A stretch of DNA of 64,000 nucleotides from a virus. Shown piece by piece: positions 53,695 to 61,927 of this stretch. The stretch spans positions 24,935 through 88,934 of IMG/VR virus record IMGVR_UViG_3300041809_000801. One strand, written 5' to 3'. Position 1 is the stretch's first letter. The number at the start of each line of letters is the position of its first letter. Position numbers and translations under genes: made by a program. The notes beneath the pieces were generated by a model. That model searched no databases, was not told the DNA's origin, and saw only the letters and a program-made list of their open reading frames with translations.

Positions 53695-55190
53695 TGCCAG
53701 CTTACCTTACTGAGATGTTGTATCGTCTCTGTACTAAAGACCTGTACTCATTCTTCCTACAAAACAAACCGGGCTTCCTCTGGATAGCTCGACGTTGGAT
53801 TGATGGTGACAGAGACGAGACCGCCAATCTCCCCACCTTTCGGGCAGTGATACTCCACTATCAGAAACGTGGTCGTGCTCCGGGAAGTGTAGATGCTCTA
53901 CGTCAATATGTTGTTGAAAACCCCGACGAGATAAAAGAGTTCAAACAGATTGCAGGGCTCAACGACAATATCCACGACCTAGAAGAATACACTTCAGAGA
54001 TTACTCTGGATGACAACCTACTATTTGATACTCTACTTTCGACCGCTCGGAAGAAATGGATTATCAACCAATGCAAGGTGGCGATGAATGTTGCCAATGG
54101 TGGTGAAACACCAGACAAGATAAAGGAGGCTGGGCCAACAGCGGCCATCCGGTGGCTTCGGGGGGAGTTTACAAAGGATTTCACACTTGAAGCCCCCGCT
54201 ATTGCAGGTATCCTTCACGAAAACGTAGGTAAGATTCGTCAAGGTTTGGTCGAGCGTTTGACCGACGACCGAGGCGACCGCTTTCCCATCGGCCTTCCAC
54301 ACATCGACAACTGTGTGACAGTTGGCAAGCAGAACCTTCGGTTCATCGCCGTTCTCGGCATGAGCGGCGACGGCAAAACGACGCTGACAAACTACATCTG
54401 CTACAACTGGCTGCGACAAGGAGCCCACATTCTCTATTGCTCGACGGAACATAGCCCCACCGAGATTTGGGAGTTCATGGCATTCCTGCACCAGTCGCAT
54501 CGTGACTACGACGATTTCACACTACCCTCACTAAATGACTGGGAGGGTGAGAAGAGCAGAGTAACACCGGACGATCTATCCAACATGAATCGGATTCTGA
54601 ACGATATTCAGAGTCGCAAGAATCTACCGGGCCTTCTCGATTGCCAGCAGTTTCGCGACTGGGAAAGCATCATCGACTACCTTAACCAGAACCATAAAGC
54701 CAACAAGTACGACATCCTCATTGTCGATTATCTCGGTCGCCTCGATGTGCCGGGGGATACACGCTTTCGTGACCAAGCGATGAAGAAACTGGTGCATGAC
54801 GTGCAAGGGCTCACGCGCTCGTTTGACGGTAACAAGGGGCTCATCGTCCTCACACCTATCCAAGTCAACCGCGAAGGCAACAAGAAGGCACAGAAGGCTG
54901 AGGAAGGCGAAGCACGCTACGATCTGAACGCCATCAACACTGTCTCTGAGTACCAACACGATCTTGACTTGTGTTTATCCGTATGGTCAAACGACGACAT
55001 GAAGATGGGCGACCAGATTGAGATTCAGCAGATTAAGCAGCGGAGAGGTCGCCGTGCGCCGACTAAACGAATGTTGTTGAAACAATCCAGCGGAGCGTTT
55101 GGATACCTTGAAACTGAAACACAGCCGGTTGAAAGTAAGCTGACCGCCGAGTCAATTGGGGCCTTCAGTGGTGAGGAGATTGGAATCTAA
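53694..55190 (+). CDS. DnaB-like replicative helicase
   Basis: A 498-residue RecA-fold helicase of the DnaB/T7 gp4-like superfamily that unwinds DNA at the phage fork. Walker A is LGMSGDGKTT (residues 221-230) and Walker B ILIVDYLG (341-348). IYDYLNQNH-type and LTPIQVNREG motifs follow the expected order, with QQIKQRRGR near residue 455. The first 180 residues are a helical domain without primase motifs. It opens the rightward replication/nucleotide operon, and its stop overlaps the next gene's ATG. Confidence 0.88.
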   Translation: MPAYLTEMLYRLCTKDLYSFFLQNKPGFLWIARRWIDGDRDETANLPTFRAVILHYQKRGRAPGSVDALRQYVVENPDEIKEFKQIAGLNDNIHDLEEYTSEITLDDNLLFDTLLSTARKKWIINQCKVAMNVANGGETPDKIKEAGPTAAIRWLRGEFTKDFTLEAPAIAGILHENVGKIRQGLVERLTDDRGDRFPIGLPHIDNCVTVGKQNLRFIAVLGMSGDGKTTLTNYICYNWLRQGAHILYCSTEHSPTEIWEFMAFLHQSHRDYDDFTLPSLNDWEGEKSRVTPDDLSNMNRILNDIQSRKNLPGLLDCQQFRDWESIIDYLNQNHKANKYDILIVDYLGRLDVPGDTRFRDQAMKKLVHDVQGLTRSFDGNKGLIVLTPIQVNREGNKKAQKAEEGEARYDLNAINTVSEYQHDLDLCLSVWSNDDMKMGDQIEIQQIKQRRGRRAPTKRMLLKQSSGAFGYLETETQPVESKLTAESIGAFSGEEIGI

Positions 55191-55630
55191 TGGCAAGCAA
55201 TAAACGCAAAGTTAACCCTGACAATCTACCTTACTTCCCCTTCTATGCGGCGGCGTGGATTGGGTCAGGTACTGTAGATGAAATGAGCATGGCAGAGCGT
55301 GGAATTTACAGCACGTTGATGGCCTATAACTGGCTTCTCGGGGACATCCCTTGGGACATAAAAGGTGTTGCAAAGCTTCTGCACATCCACAACACAGTTG
55401 CTGAAAGGTTTCTGAAGAAGTTCGGAATACTTGCTGTAGAAGTGCAGAAGGGTTGCAGAAGATATTACTTGCCACACCTATTGAATTTCTCAGAAACAGT
55501 GGGAAAAAGTAAGGGTCGTCCTCCTATAGATAAAGGAGATAAAGAAGATAAAGAAGATAAATCAATAAATCAAGAGGATGGGAGCGGGGATTCTCCAATC
55601 CCAACGGAGGTAGATGATGACATCGTTTAG
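55190..55630 (+). CDS. DUF1376/YdaU-like replication accessory protein
   Basis: A 146-residue protein with a winged-helix DUF1376 domain at residues 14-95 (YFPFYAAAWIGSGTVDEM, AERGIYSTLMAYNWL, GDIPWD). This family is found in phage replication modules beside helicases and is thought to be an initiator or loader. The C-terminal 50 residues are highly charged and disordered (KGDKEDKEDK). Overlaps of a few bases with both neighbours indicate coupling. Confidence 0.78.
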   Translation: MASNKRKVNPDNLPYFPFYAAAWIGSGTVDEMSMAERGIYSTLMAYNWLLGDIPWDIKGVAKLLHIHNTVAERFLKKFGILAVEVQKGCRRYYLPHLLNFSETVGKSKGRPPIDKGDKEDKEDKSINQEDGSGDSPIPTEVDDDIV

Positions 55631-56132
55631 AGAAGACATCGCCGCCGCTGAGTGTGCAAGTCACTTCAAGCAATTGATGCACATTACTGTACCTTGCAAA
55701 GGTTGGATTAAACTCTCCCGCTCTCTGCTGGATGAGCACAACCTTACCCCGGACGAACTCAAAGCGTTTATGGTTTGGGCTGCAACTAAGAATGTCTCAG
55801 ACACTCCTCAGTTCAGTTCCGTCGATTACTTGGCGAAGGCTAAAGACCCTCTAGTCTCTTTGGTGAAAAATGCCCCCGGCCTCATCAAGGTGTGGCACAA
55901 CCAACAAACACGACGGACCGGAAGGAAAGTTTTTTGGAAGGGTGAATTGAATTGTCACATCTGCCGTGGTGATGGTTATGTTGAACCCGTGCAAGACGAC
56001 AAGCCCGGTGCCAAGAAATTAACTCCGTGTCCCAACTGCAAGTGTGGTTACTATCTCATGCCCGAACGTCGGCTGGTTTCCGACGTGGATTTGACTAAGT
56101 ACGAGAAGTTCACTGGGGTAGTTGATGAGTGA
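55617..56132 (+). CDS. Replication-module protein with DnaJ-type zinc motif
   Basis: A 171-residue protein; the second of two adjacent ATGs (55617) has the better distance to GGAGG. Residues 120-145 hold CHICRGDGYV...TPCPNCKCG, a DnaJ-like CxxCxGxG zinc motif pair. The N-terminal 100 residues are helical (LSRSLLDEHNLTPDELKAF). Located between the DUF1376 gene and the endonuclease, it may help load the helicase. No known family beyond the zinc motif. Confidence 0.65.
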   Translation: MTSFREDIAAAECASHFKQLMHITVPCKGWIKLSRSLLDEHNLTPDELKAFMVWAATKNVSDTPQFSSVDYLAKAKDPLVSLVKNAPGLIKVWHNQQTRRTGRKVFWKGELNCHICRGDGYVEPVQDDKPGAKKLTPCPNCKCGYYLMPERRLVSDVDLTKYEKFTGVVDE

Positions 56133-56352
56133 TTTTCCATTACAAAATAGAAACTTCATTGGTATTGAGAAAAGTAACCACAAAAGCCGTGAACCATGGA
56201 GTATGAAACTTCAGTCTTACTGCGAAATCAAGAATCGACTCAGAATCGCTAGTGAATGGAGTCCTTCAATTCCTAATCTAATTACGTCGCTGCTTATTTC
56301 TTCGCGACAAACAACCCGAACATTCAACTCTAAGGAAACTGTCACACTATGA
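56125..56352 (+). CDS. Uncertain small protein
   Basis: A 75-residue frame whose ATG overlaps the previous gene's stop and whose TGA overlaps the GIY-YIG ATG (ATGA). The coupling looks natural, but the product (Ser/Asn/Ile-rich, no domain) does not resemble a known protein and base use is ordinary. It may be a spacer created when the endonuclease gene inserted. Confidence 0.35.
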   Translation: MSDFPLQNRNFIGIEKSNHKSREPWSMKLQSYCEIKNRLRIASEWSPSIPNLITSLLISSRQTTRTFNSKETVTL

Positions 56353-56846
56353 GTAAGGTAAAATTGTCTCGGTGCTATGTGTATCTTCACAGGCATCCAG
56401 TTACAGGAGAAGTAGTTTACATTGGAAAAGGCACAGCCGGTAGGGCTTGGGCCTGTGGGACATCAACTAATGCCAAACACGGCAGGGGGACTCGAACCCC
56501 ACAACATCAAAAATGGATTGAGTCACTGCTCGATCAAGGGTATACACCCGCAGACTTTGTAGTCATTGTAGAGCGTGGGTTGGATTCAAAGACTGCCCTT
56601 GTTTTGGAGTTGGAACTAACTGAACAATACAAAATTACAAACACACTTTTCAACGTGATGTGCTATGGCACAACTAAACTGGCTGTGCTTACTCCTGAAC
56701 AACTTAAAAAGGCTAACGGGCTCCGTGAAGAGTTTGCTACGTCCTACTCGAAAATTGCACAGCAGGTAGGTGCGACTACGATGACTGTTTGGAGGGCGTT
56801 AAACAACAAAACCAAATCTTACTCGGAGGAGTACACGAATGCCTAA
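56349..56846 (+). CDS. GIY-YIG endonuclease with C-terminal helix-turn-helix
   Basis: A 165-residue protein with the GIY-YIG core (YVYLHRHPVTGEVVYIGKGT, residues 10-29) and conserved downstream residues including the Glu in ELELTEQYK. The C-terminal 45 residues form a helix-turn-helix (EEFATSYSKIAQQVGATTM). This is the arrangement of a free-standing homing enzyme with a sequence-recognition tail. It lies directly before the ribonucleotide reductase, whose Shine-Dalgarno (GGAGGAG) is inside its last codons. Confidence 0.82.
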   Translation: MSKVKLSRCYVYLHRHPVTGEVVYIGKGTAGRAWACGTSTNAKHGRGTRTPQHQKWIESLLDQGYTPADFVVIVERGLDSKTALVLELELTEQYKITNTLFNVMCYGTTKLAVLTPEQLKKANGLREEFATSYSKIAQQVGATTMTVWRALNNKTKSYSEEYTNA

Positions 56847-58746
56847 GTACAAGATGTCCGCTTATTCGGAATACATACATAAAAGCAGATATGCAAGGTG
56901 GATGCCTGAACTGGGAAGGAGAGAGAATTGGGACGAAACCGTCCACCGCTATATTTCATTCTTCGCTCCACGCATTCCAAAATCTGAACGCGAGACCATT
57001 TCACAAGAACTAGAAGATGCCATCCTCGGCATGGAAGTTATGCCTTCTATGCGTTCCTTGATGACAGCCGGGCCTGCACTTGAAAAAGACAACTGCGCTG
57101 GCTACAACTGTTCTTATATCGCTGTGGACGACCCACGGGCTTTCGATGAGGCGATGTACATTTCCATGTGTGGTACCGGCGTAGGGTTTTCTGTTGAGCG
57201 TCAGTACGTCAACCAGATGCCTGTTGTTGCGGAGAACTTCTATCCGACCGACACCATCATCAAAGTCAAGGACTCCAAGATTGGCTGGGCTAATGCTTTC
57301 CGCCAACTCATCGCTTTACTCTACGGGGGTTCCATTCCAAAGTGGGACATTTCACAAATTCGTCCCGCTGGCTCTATCCTCAAAACATTCGGTGGTCGCG
57401 CATCTGGGCCTGAGCCACTTGAACAACTTTTTCGCTTCACTGTTCGTCTTTTCCAAAATGCGGCGGGTCGTAAGCTGACTTCAATCGAGTGTCATGATTT
57501 GATGTGTTTTGTCGCTGACATCGTGGTCTCTGGTGGAGTTCGCCGGTCGGCGATGATTTCTCTTTCCAACCTTTCCGATGAACGTATGCGGAATGCTAAG
57601 AATGGTCAATGGTGGATTGAGAATGACCAGCGTCGTCTTGCCAACAATTCAGTAGCCTACACTGAAAAGCCTGAGATGGGCACATTCATGAAGGAGTGGT
57701 TCACTCTCTACGAATCCCGTTCTGGTGAGCGTGGTATTTTCAATCGTGAGGGAGCCCGTAAGCACGCTGCCAAAAATGGTCGTCGTAAGACGGAAGGTAT
57801 CGACTTCGGTGTTAATCCCTGTGGTGAAATCTTGTTGCGTCCCAAAGGCTTCTGTAACCTTACAGAGGTCGTCATCCGCCCGGAGGATACCAAGGCTAGT
57901 ATCAAGAAGAAGATTCGCAAGGCGGCGATTCTAGGCACCCTACAGTCCACTCTCGTGGACTTCCGCTATCTCCGTAAGGAATGGCAGCGTAATGCTGAAG
58001 AAGAACGTCTCCTCGGTGTGTCATTTACCGGCATCATGGACAACAAGATGATGGCGACGAACGGACCAGAACTGGCGAAGTTGCTGGATGAGTTCCGCGA
58101 GTATGCCATTGAAATCAACAAGGAGTGGGCTGAAAAACTGGGTATTAACGTTGCAGCGGCCATTACTTGTATCAAACCTTCAGGCACTGTAAGCCAGTTG
58201 GTTGATTCTTCTTCAGGCATTCACACGCGGTTTGCTCATTACATCGAGCGTGCAGTTCGTGAAGATCGGAAGAACCCAATCGCTGCTTTCATGAGGAGTG
58301 TGGGGGTTAAATGTGAGCCAGATGTTACCAAACCCAACGACATCGACGTATTCTACTTCCCGTTGGTGTCCCCGGATGACTCCATCTGCCGCAACGACCT
58401 CAACGCGATTCAGCAACTGGAACTGTACCTCACATACAAACTTCATTGGACTGAGCACAATCCAAGCTGCACTATCTACGTTCGTGAATCAGAGTGGCTC
58501 AAGGTTGCTTCATGGGTTTTCGAACACTTCGATGCAATCGGTGGGGTTAGTTTCCTTCCATTTTCAGACCATATTTATAAACAGGCCCCCTATACTGAGG
58601 TTACAGCAGAAGAGTATGCAAATCTTTTGGCGGAGTCTCCATCACAAATTGATTGGAAAGGTCTTACAACTTTTGAGAAAGAAGATCAGACCACAGGAAT
58701 GAAGGAGTTTGCTTGTTCGTCGGGGACGTGCGAGTTAGCCTTGTAG
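56839..58746 (+). CDS. nrdJ-like: Adenosylcobalamin-dependent (class II) ribonucleoside-triphosphate reductase
   Basis: A 635-residue monomeric B12-type ribonucleotide reductase, shorter than the 739-residue L. leichmannii enzyme. It reduces ribonucleotides to deoxyribonucleotides for DNA synthesis. The active-site cysteines are C86 in DNCAGYNC, C328 and E330 in GVNPCGEILL, and the C-terminal redox pair C626/C631 in ACSSGTCEL. CGTGVGFSVE and PSGTVSQLVDSSSGIH are also typical. No subunit-B gene or metal cofactor site is needed, which implies B12 from the host. It is flanked by two GIY-YIG genes, and no intein is present. Confidence 0.9.
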   Translation: MPKYKMSAYSEYIHKSRYARWMPELGRRENWDETVHRYISFFAPRIPKSERETISQELEDAILGMEVMPSMRSLMTAGPALEKDNCAGYNCSYIAVDDPRAFDEAMYISMCGTGVGFSVERQYVNQMPVVAENFYPTDTIIKVKDSKIGWANAFRQLIALLYGGSIPKWDISQIRPAGSILKTFGGRASGPEPLEQLFRFTVRLFQNAAGRKLTSIECHDLMCFVADIVVSGGVRRSAMISLSNLSDERMRNAKNGQWWIENDQRRLANNSVAYTEKPEMGTFMKEWFTLYESRSGERGIFNREGARKHAAKNGRRKTEGIDFGVNPCGEILLRPKGFCNLTEVVIRPEDTKASIKKKIRKAAILGTLQSTLVDFRYLRKEWQRNAEEERLLGVSFTGIMDNKMMATNGPELAKLLDEFREYAIEINKEWAEKLGINVAAAITCIKPSGTVSQLVDSSSGIHTRFAHYIERAVREDRKNPIAAFMRSVGVKCEPDVTKPNDIDVFYFPLVSPDDSICRNDLNAIQQLELYLTYKLHWTEHNPSCTIYVRESEWLKVASWVFEHFDAIGGVSFLPFSDHIYKQAPYTEVTAEEYANLLAESPSQIDWKGLTTFEKEDQTTGMKEFACSSGTCELAL

Positions 58747-58767
58747 TGGAAATGTTTGTGAACTATG

Positions 58768-58788
58768 GAACTCTTATGTAGAGGGTTC
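58768..58788 (+). promoter_or_regulatory. Hairpin covering the ribosome-binding site of the second downstream GIY-YIG gene
   Basis: GAACTCT (58768-58774) pairs with AGAG...TTC (58780-58788) around a TATGT loop, with two G bulged. The AGAGGG Shine-Dalgarno (58780-58785) is in the 3' arm, 7 bases before the ATG at 58793. The stem is short and bulged, so the effect may be modest. Confidence 0.45.
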
Positions 58789-58792
58789 TAAA

Positions 58793-59569
58793 ATGAATGA
58801 AACCAATAATGCGGTAGAATCTACATGTGGAATCTACCGCATCTTCCTTATAGGAACAGACCGCAGTTACGTGGGTCAGGCAAAGAACATAGACCATCGT
58901 TGGTACGACCACAAACGCACTCTTCTAAAGGGCACCCATCATGCTAAGAAGCTGCAAAGAGCGTGGAATAAATATGGAGAAGAGAATTTCAAGTTCGAAG
59001 TGTTAGAAGTCTGTCCTTGCGATGCTTATCTTCTACTCAACCGAGAGCAGCATTGGATGGATACCTTACAGGCGTACAAACGAGGGTTCAATTGCTCTAA
59101 GAGTGCTGGGCTGTCCACTTTGGGGGTAACACACTCATCAGAGACAAAAGCAAAAATTTCAGCTAAAGCTAAAGGGCGAATAACCTCAGATGAGACTAAA
59201 GAGAAGCTTCGTCAGAGGATGAAGAATAGGGTGTTTTCAAAGGAGCATCTTCAGCATTTATCAGAAGCGGGTAAGAAACGAATGAGCGGCTCCCCCGATA
59301 AATTGAAATTGGCTCAATGGTCTAAAGAACATCCAAGGTATGGTGATTCCCACCCTTTATTTGGCAAACATCACTCAGCTAGTTCAAAATTGAAAATGTC
59401 AGAGTCCACCAAAAAGTACCATAAAGACCACCCAGCCACTCCTGAACTCAAAGCCCTTCGTTCCAAGAATGCCAAGGGTTTGTTCAACCCCATGTTCGGA
59501 AGAACCCATTCTGAAGAAACCAAAGAAAAAATACGTCAAGCACGACTAAAACGAGTATCTAGGATGTAG
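58793..59569 (+). CDS. GIY-YIG homing endonuclease with NUMOD3 repeats
   Basis: A 258-residue protein: GIY-YIG core at residues 13-38 (CGIYRIFLIGTDRSYVGQAK), then a series of NUMOD3 DNA-binding repeats (TLGVTHSSETKAKISAKAKG; FGRTHSEETKEKIRQARLKR near the C-terminus) with basic spacers. This is the standard phage segment of a homing enzyme. It follows the ribonucleotide reductase by 46 bases. Together with the 165-residue GIY-YIG gene it brackets the reductase gene, a common target for such elements. Confidence 0.88.
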   Translation: MNETNNAVESTCGIYRIFLIGTDRSYVGQAKNIDHRWYDHKRTLLKGTHHAKKLQRAWNKYGEENFKFEVLEVCPCDAYLLLNREQHWMDTLQAYKRGFNCSKSAGLSTLGVTHSSETKAKISAKAKGRITSDETKEKLRQRMKNRVFSKEHLQHLSEAGKKRMSGSPDKLKLAQWSKEHPRYGDSHPLFGKHHSASSKLKMSESTKKYHKDHPATPELKALRSKNAKGLFNPMFGRTHSEETKEKIRQARLKRVSRM

Positions 59570-59582
59570 CTGGAGAGGTTGA

Positions 59583-59870
59583 ATGGAAACCAGTTTGCAT
59601 TTTGTAATCACCACCGTTGAAGGCAATCTATTGACACAGGACATCAAGTGTCCCTCTGACGCAGCGGAAGCAGCCGTGAATCAGATGATGGCTCAGTACG
59701 CCAGTGTGGGTATGCTGAAGAAGGAAGGGAACAAGTATAGCTTGCTCCCTTCAAACCAGATTTCCTTTGTGGAAATCGAATTGTCTCCACTTGTCGTTGC
59801 TTCTCCAAGTGAAACAGCACGGGTCGCCGCCGCAGCGGGTGGTATCAAGAAAATCATCACCAAGACGTAA
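59583..59870 (+). CDS. Hypothetical protein
   Basis: A 95-residue protein with no recognised domain; an N-terminal beta strand pair (LHFVITTVEGNLL) and an Ala-rich C-terminus. GAGAGG lies before the ATG at 59583. Its TAA lies within the 5' arm of the hairpin that precedes the next gene. Confidence 0.62.
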   Translation: METSLHFVITTVEGNLLTQDIKCPSDAAEAAVNQMMAQYASVGMLKKEGNKYSLLPSNQISFVEIELSPLVVASPSETARVAAAAGGIKKIITKT

Positions 59871-59902
59871 ACTTCCTGACTCTTTATCAGGGGGTTTACG
59901 TC
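59864..59902 (+). promoter_or_regulatory. Hairpin covering the ribosome-binding site of the 83-residue gene
   Basis: GACGTAAAC (59864-59872) pairs with GTTTACGTC (59894-59902), and inside that CCTGA (59875-59879) pairs with TCAGG (59887-59891), leaving a 7-base loop. The GGGG Shine-Dalgarno (59890-59894) is in the 3' arm and the ATG at 59903 follows the stem immediately. No U-run is present, so a termination role is less likely than translational control. Confidence 0.5.
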
Positions 59903-60154
59903 ATGAGTGACTCCGACTTTGAAATTGTCAATCCAGAAGAACTGCGCGAAGAAGTTCTACTGCAACTTCTCGCTGTGTTTGTTCGGAGATTTGGTGGAGA
60001 GGTTACGATTTCTGCACGCGAATTTGGAATGGTCGAGGGGTTGGAGTTGTTCGCTCGACACACCACGACTGAGAGTCTTATGCTTCGGTTAGAAGATGAG
60101 GCTGAGATTTATTTAGAAGTCGATGATGACGAGGCTGGTCCTGAAGAGAGCTAA
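59903..60154 (+). CDS. Small acidic hypothetical protein
   Basis: An 83-residue acidic protein (EVLLQLLAVFVRRFGGEVTI; EDEAEIYLEVDDDEAGPEES) of unknown function. Its Shine-Dalgarno is in a hairpin. Its TAA overlaps the convergent gene's stop by 3 bases. It closes the rightward operon. Confidence 0.62.
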   Translation: MSDSDFEIVNPEELREEVLLQLLAVFVRRFGGEVTISAREFGMVEGLELFARHTTTESLMLRLEDEAEIYLEVDDDEAGPEES

Positions 60155-60519
60155 AGCATTCGCATCCTGTCGTACTCTGGAAGCAACGGAAGAATTTCCT
60201 TCGCCATCTCGTAGAACATTGCGTAGTAACGGACTGGCGTTCCCCATGAGCCAAACTCATAGTGCCACGCGAAAGCAATGAGGTTTCCCAACTCCTGCTC
60301 CGTCATCCGGTTCATCCCCTCCCGCACAATTCCCCCGGCGATAAGCTTGCACTCACCGTCGTATTCATCAGAAGGGCAACCCATTTTCAAAAGCTGTTCG
60401 GGGTCGTATTTGTCTACGACCGGCTTGACCACGGCAATGATTTCTGCCTCAGTCCTTTGCATCTTTTCTGTCCAGTCAGCAAACCGCTGTTCGCGGGTCT
60501 TTTCGGTGCTCATATTCAC
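60151..60519 (-). CDS. Hypothetical protein
   Basis: A 122-residue protein; the GTG at 60519 with GAGG 6 bases upstream is preferred over an ATG at 60513 and over a much longer frame. Helical, with EYDGECKLIAGGIVREGMNR and several aromatic residues in the C-half (AFAWHYEFGSWGTPVRYYA). No family recognised. It converges on the 83-residue gene. Confidence 0.55.
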   Translation of the reverse strand: MNMSTEKTREQRFADWTEKMQRTEAEIIAVVKPVVDKYDPEQLLKMGCPSDEYDGECKLIAGGIVREGMNRMTEQELGNLIAFAWHYEFGSWGTPVRYYAMFYEMAKEILPLLPEYDRMRML

Positions 60520-60545
60520 ATGATACCTCAATCTAGTCATCGCCG

Positions 60546-60947
60546 TCATATTGATGCTTTTTTCAGATATTTTATGGCAGATTTTAGAATTGTGATGTCC
60601 TCCTGAGCCAGCCCAATAAACACATTGCATTTCATACAGAGCAGTCCTCGAACTCGATTTGTTGTATGACAATGGTCAAGTGCGGGGCCTCGTTTTCCTT
60701 TGACACTACCGGGACGAGCAACTGGTTTTTTACAGATGGCACAGCGCCCTTGTTGGTGTTCATAGAAGTAGTCCACCGTCCCCTTCTTTTGGTTGATGGC
60801 TCGTCTTCTCTTTTTGTCTCCAAAGCGGAGGGTGAGGTATGTTTCCACCTTTTTCTCTTCTTGTTTTGTGACTGGAATCCGCTTCTTTTTTGCTGCCCAC
60901 CGCAGTCGCATTTCTTCTTGCTTCTTGTCCAGATTTTCTCGATTCAT
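60546..60947 (-). CDS. Recombination endonuclease VII-like HNH nuclease
   Basis: A 133-residue protein with the endonuclease VII fold: CAIC (69-72), LDHCHTTNRVRGLLCMKCN (90-108) with the catalytic D91/H92 and the second zinc pair C104/C107. T4 gp49 resolves Holliday junctions and trims branched DNA during packaging. The N-terminal 45 residues are basic and may bind DNA. AGAGGA precedes the ATG at 60947. It is divergent from the metalloprotease gene. Confidence 0.85.
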   Translation of the reverse strand: MNRENLDKKQEEMRLRWAAKKKRIPVTKQEEKKVETYLTLRFGDKKRRRAINQKKGTVDYFYEHQQGRCAICKKPVARPGSVKGKRGPALDHCHTTNRVRGLLCMKCNVFIGLAQEDITILKSAIKYLKKASI

Positions 60948-61083
60948 AGGGATTCCTCTACTATGATGTCAATAGTCAAATCCTTAATTATTTTTTTGCT
61001 GAAAATAAAGGGTTTAGTAGGTACAGTTCTCAAAATTTCCTCTTAAAACGTATGGAATCAGCAGTTTGAAGACCACACCCGTG

Positions 61084-61095
61084 TATAATAGAGAC
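61084..61095 (+). promoter_or_regulatory. -10 element of the metalloprotease gene
   Basis: TATAAT at 61084-61089 with CCACACCCGTG before it, close to the CCAGAATCCGTG element before the -10 of the small RNA. It ends 6 bases before the ATG at 61096, and no Shine-Dalgarno is present, suggesting a leaderless transcript. Confidence 0.5.
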
Positions 61096-61662
61096 ATGCG
61101 AATCGAACTGAAGAACAAGACGCATTATCGTGATGACCACATTCGAGCGTTCCTCGTCAAGGGGATTCAGACAGAACGTCCTGACCTGTGCAAACACGGG
61201 GCTCGGCCTATGCGTGTCATCGTTTCATACCGCCGCAACACGAGCGGGAGTTCAGGCTGTGCCTATCTTCATTCTCATTGGATGACAGTGCGGCTACCGA
61301 AGGACACCACCAAGATTGATAAGGTGGACTTCGCTCTCGTCATTGCTCATGAACTTGGTCACACACGAGGTCTTGACCATCGACGCATGAACTCGTGTGC
61401 CACTTACGGGAGAGTCGGTCGCTGGCGTGAAATCTATGCTTGGGCCGATGGACTCCCGTTGGAAGTCAAACCGAAAACCAGCAAGCGCAAACAGCCTGAT
61501 GCGAAACTGGAGCACTGCAAGCGGATGTTCAAAGCCGCATTGACGCGAGAGAAGAGAGCGACTACACTTCGCAAGAAGTGGGAAGCCAAGGTGAAGTATT
61601 ACACCAAGAGGGCGGCAACTCCGCCTTCGAAAGGGGACACTCATGTTGCAAGTGCGATTTGA
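61096..61662 (+). CDS. Zincin-type metalloprotease-like protein
   Basis: A 188-residue protein with HELGHTRGLDH at residues 85-95, the extended HExxHxxGxxH zinc-binding motif of metzincins (three His ligands and the catalytic Glu86). The start at 61096 is chosen over one at 61066 because the -10 element lies between. There is no signal peptide, so it would act in the host cytoplasm or in the virion. The C-terminal 50 residues are very basic. It overlaps the next gene by 20 bases. The target is unknown. Confidence 0.72.
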   Translation: MRIELKNKTHYRDDHIRAFLVKGIQTERPDLCKHGARPMRVIVSYRRNTSGSSGCAYLHSHWMTVRLPKDTTKIDKVDFALVIAHELGHTRGLDHRRMNSCATYGRVGRWREIYAWADGLPLEVKPKTSKRKQPDAKLEHCKRMFKAALTREKRATTLRKKWEAKVKYYTKRAATPPSKGDTHVASAI

Positions 61663-61927
61663 TGACGCTACGAAGACGCGGTTGAAGACAGTGGCGAAGA
61701 GCAAACTGGTGTTGAAATGCCCGACGCACGCTCGTTACAACCCCGGAGAGGGACGCGGAGCCATCAAAGGCTGCTGTCCCGGCTGTGAGGCTGCACTGGA
61801 AGCCTACGAGGCTGTGTGTAATCTTCGTCAGGCTCTCGCTCGGTATTCCGTGCAGACCGAGAGATTTGAAACAGCGAAGCCTCGACAAAAGAAACCCAAA
61901 GCAACTTGCGTTGGAGCCGGAGCCTGA
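61643..61927 (+). CDS. Small Cys-containing hypothetical protein
   Basis: A 94-residue basic protein. C26, C44, C45 and C48 (KCPTH...GCCPGCEAAL) could bind zinc. GGGGA lies before the ATG at 61643 and the gene overlaps the metalloprotease gene. No known family. The next 170 bases hold no gene that can be supported. Confidence 0.6.
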   Translation: MLQVRFDDATKTRLKTVAKSKLVLKCPTHARYNPGEGRGAIKGCCPGCEAALEAYEAVCNLRQALARYSVQTERFETAKPRQKKPKATCVGAGA

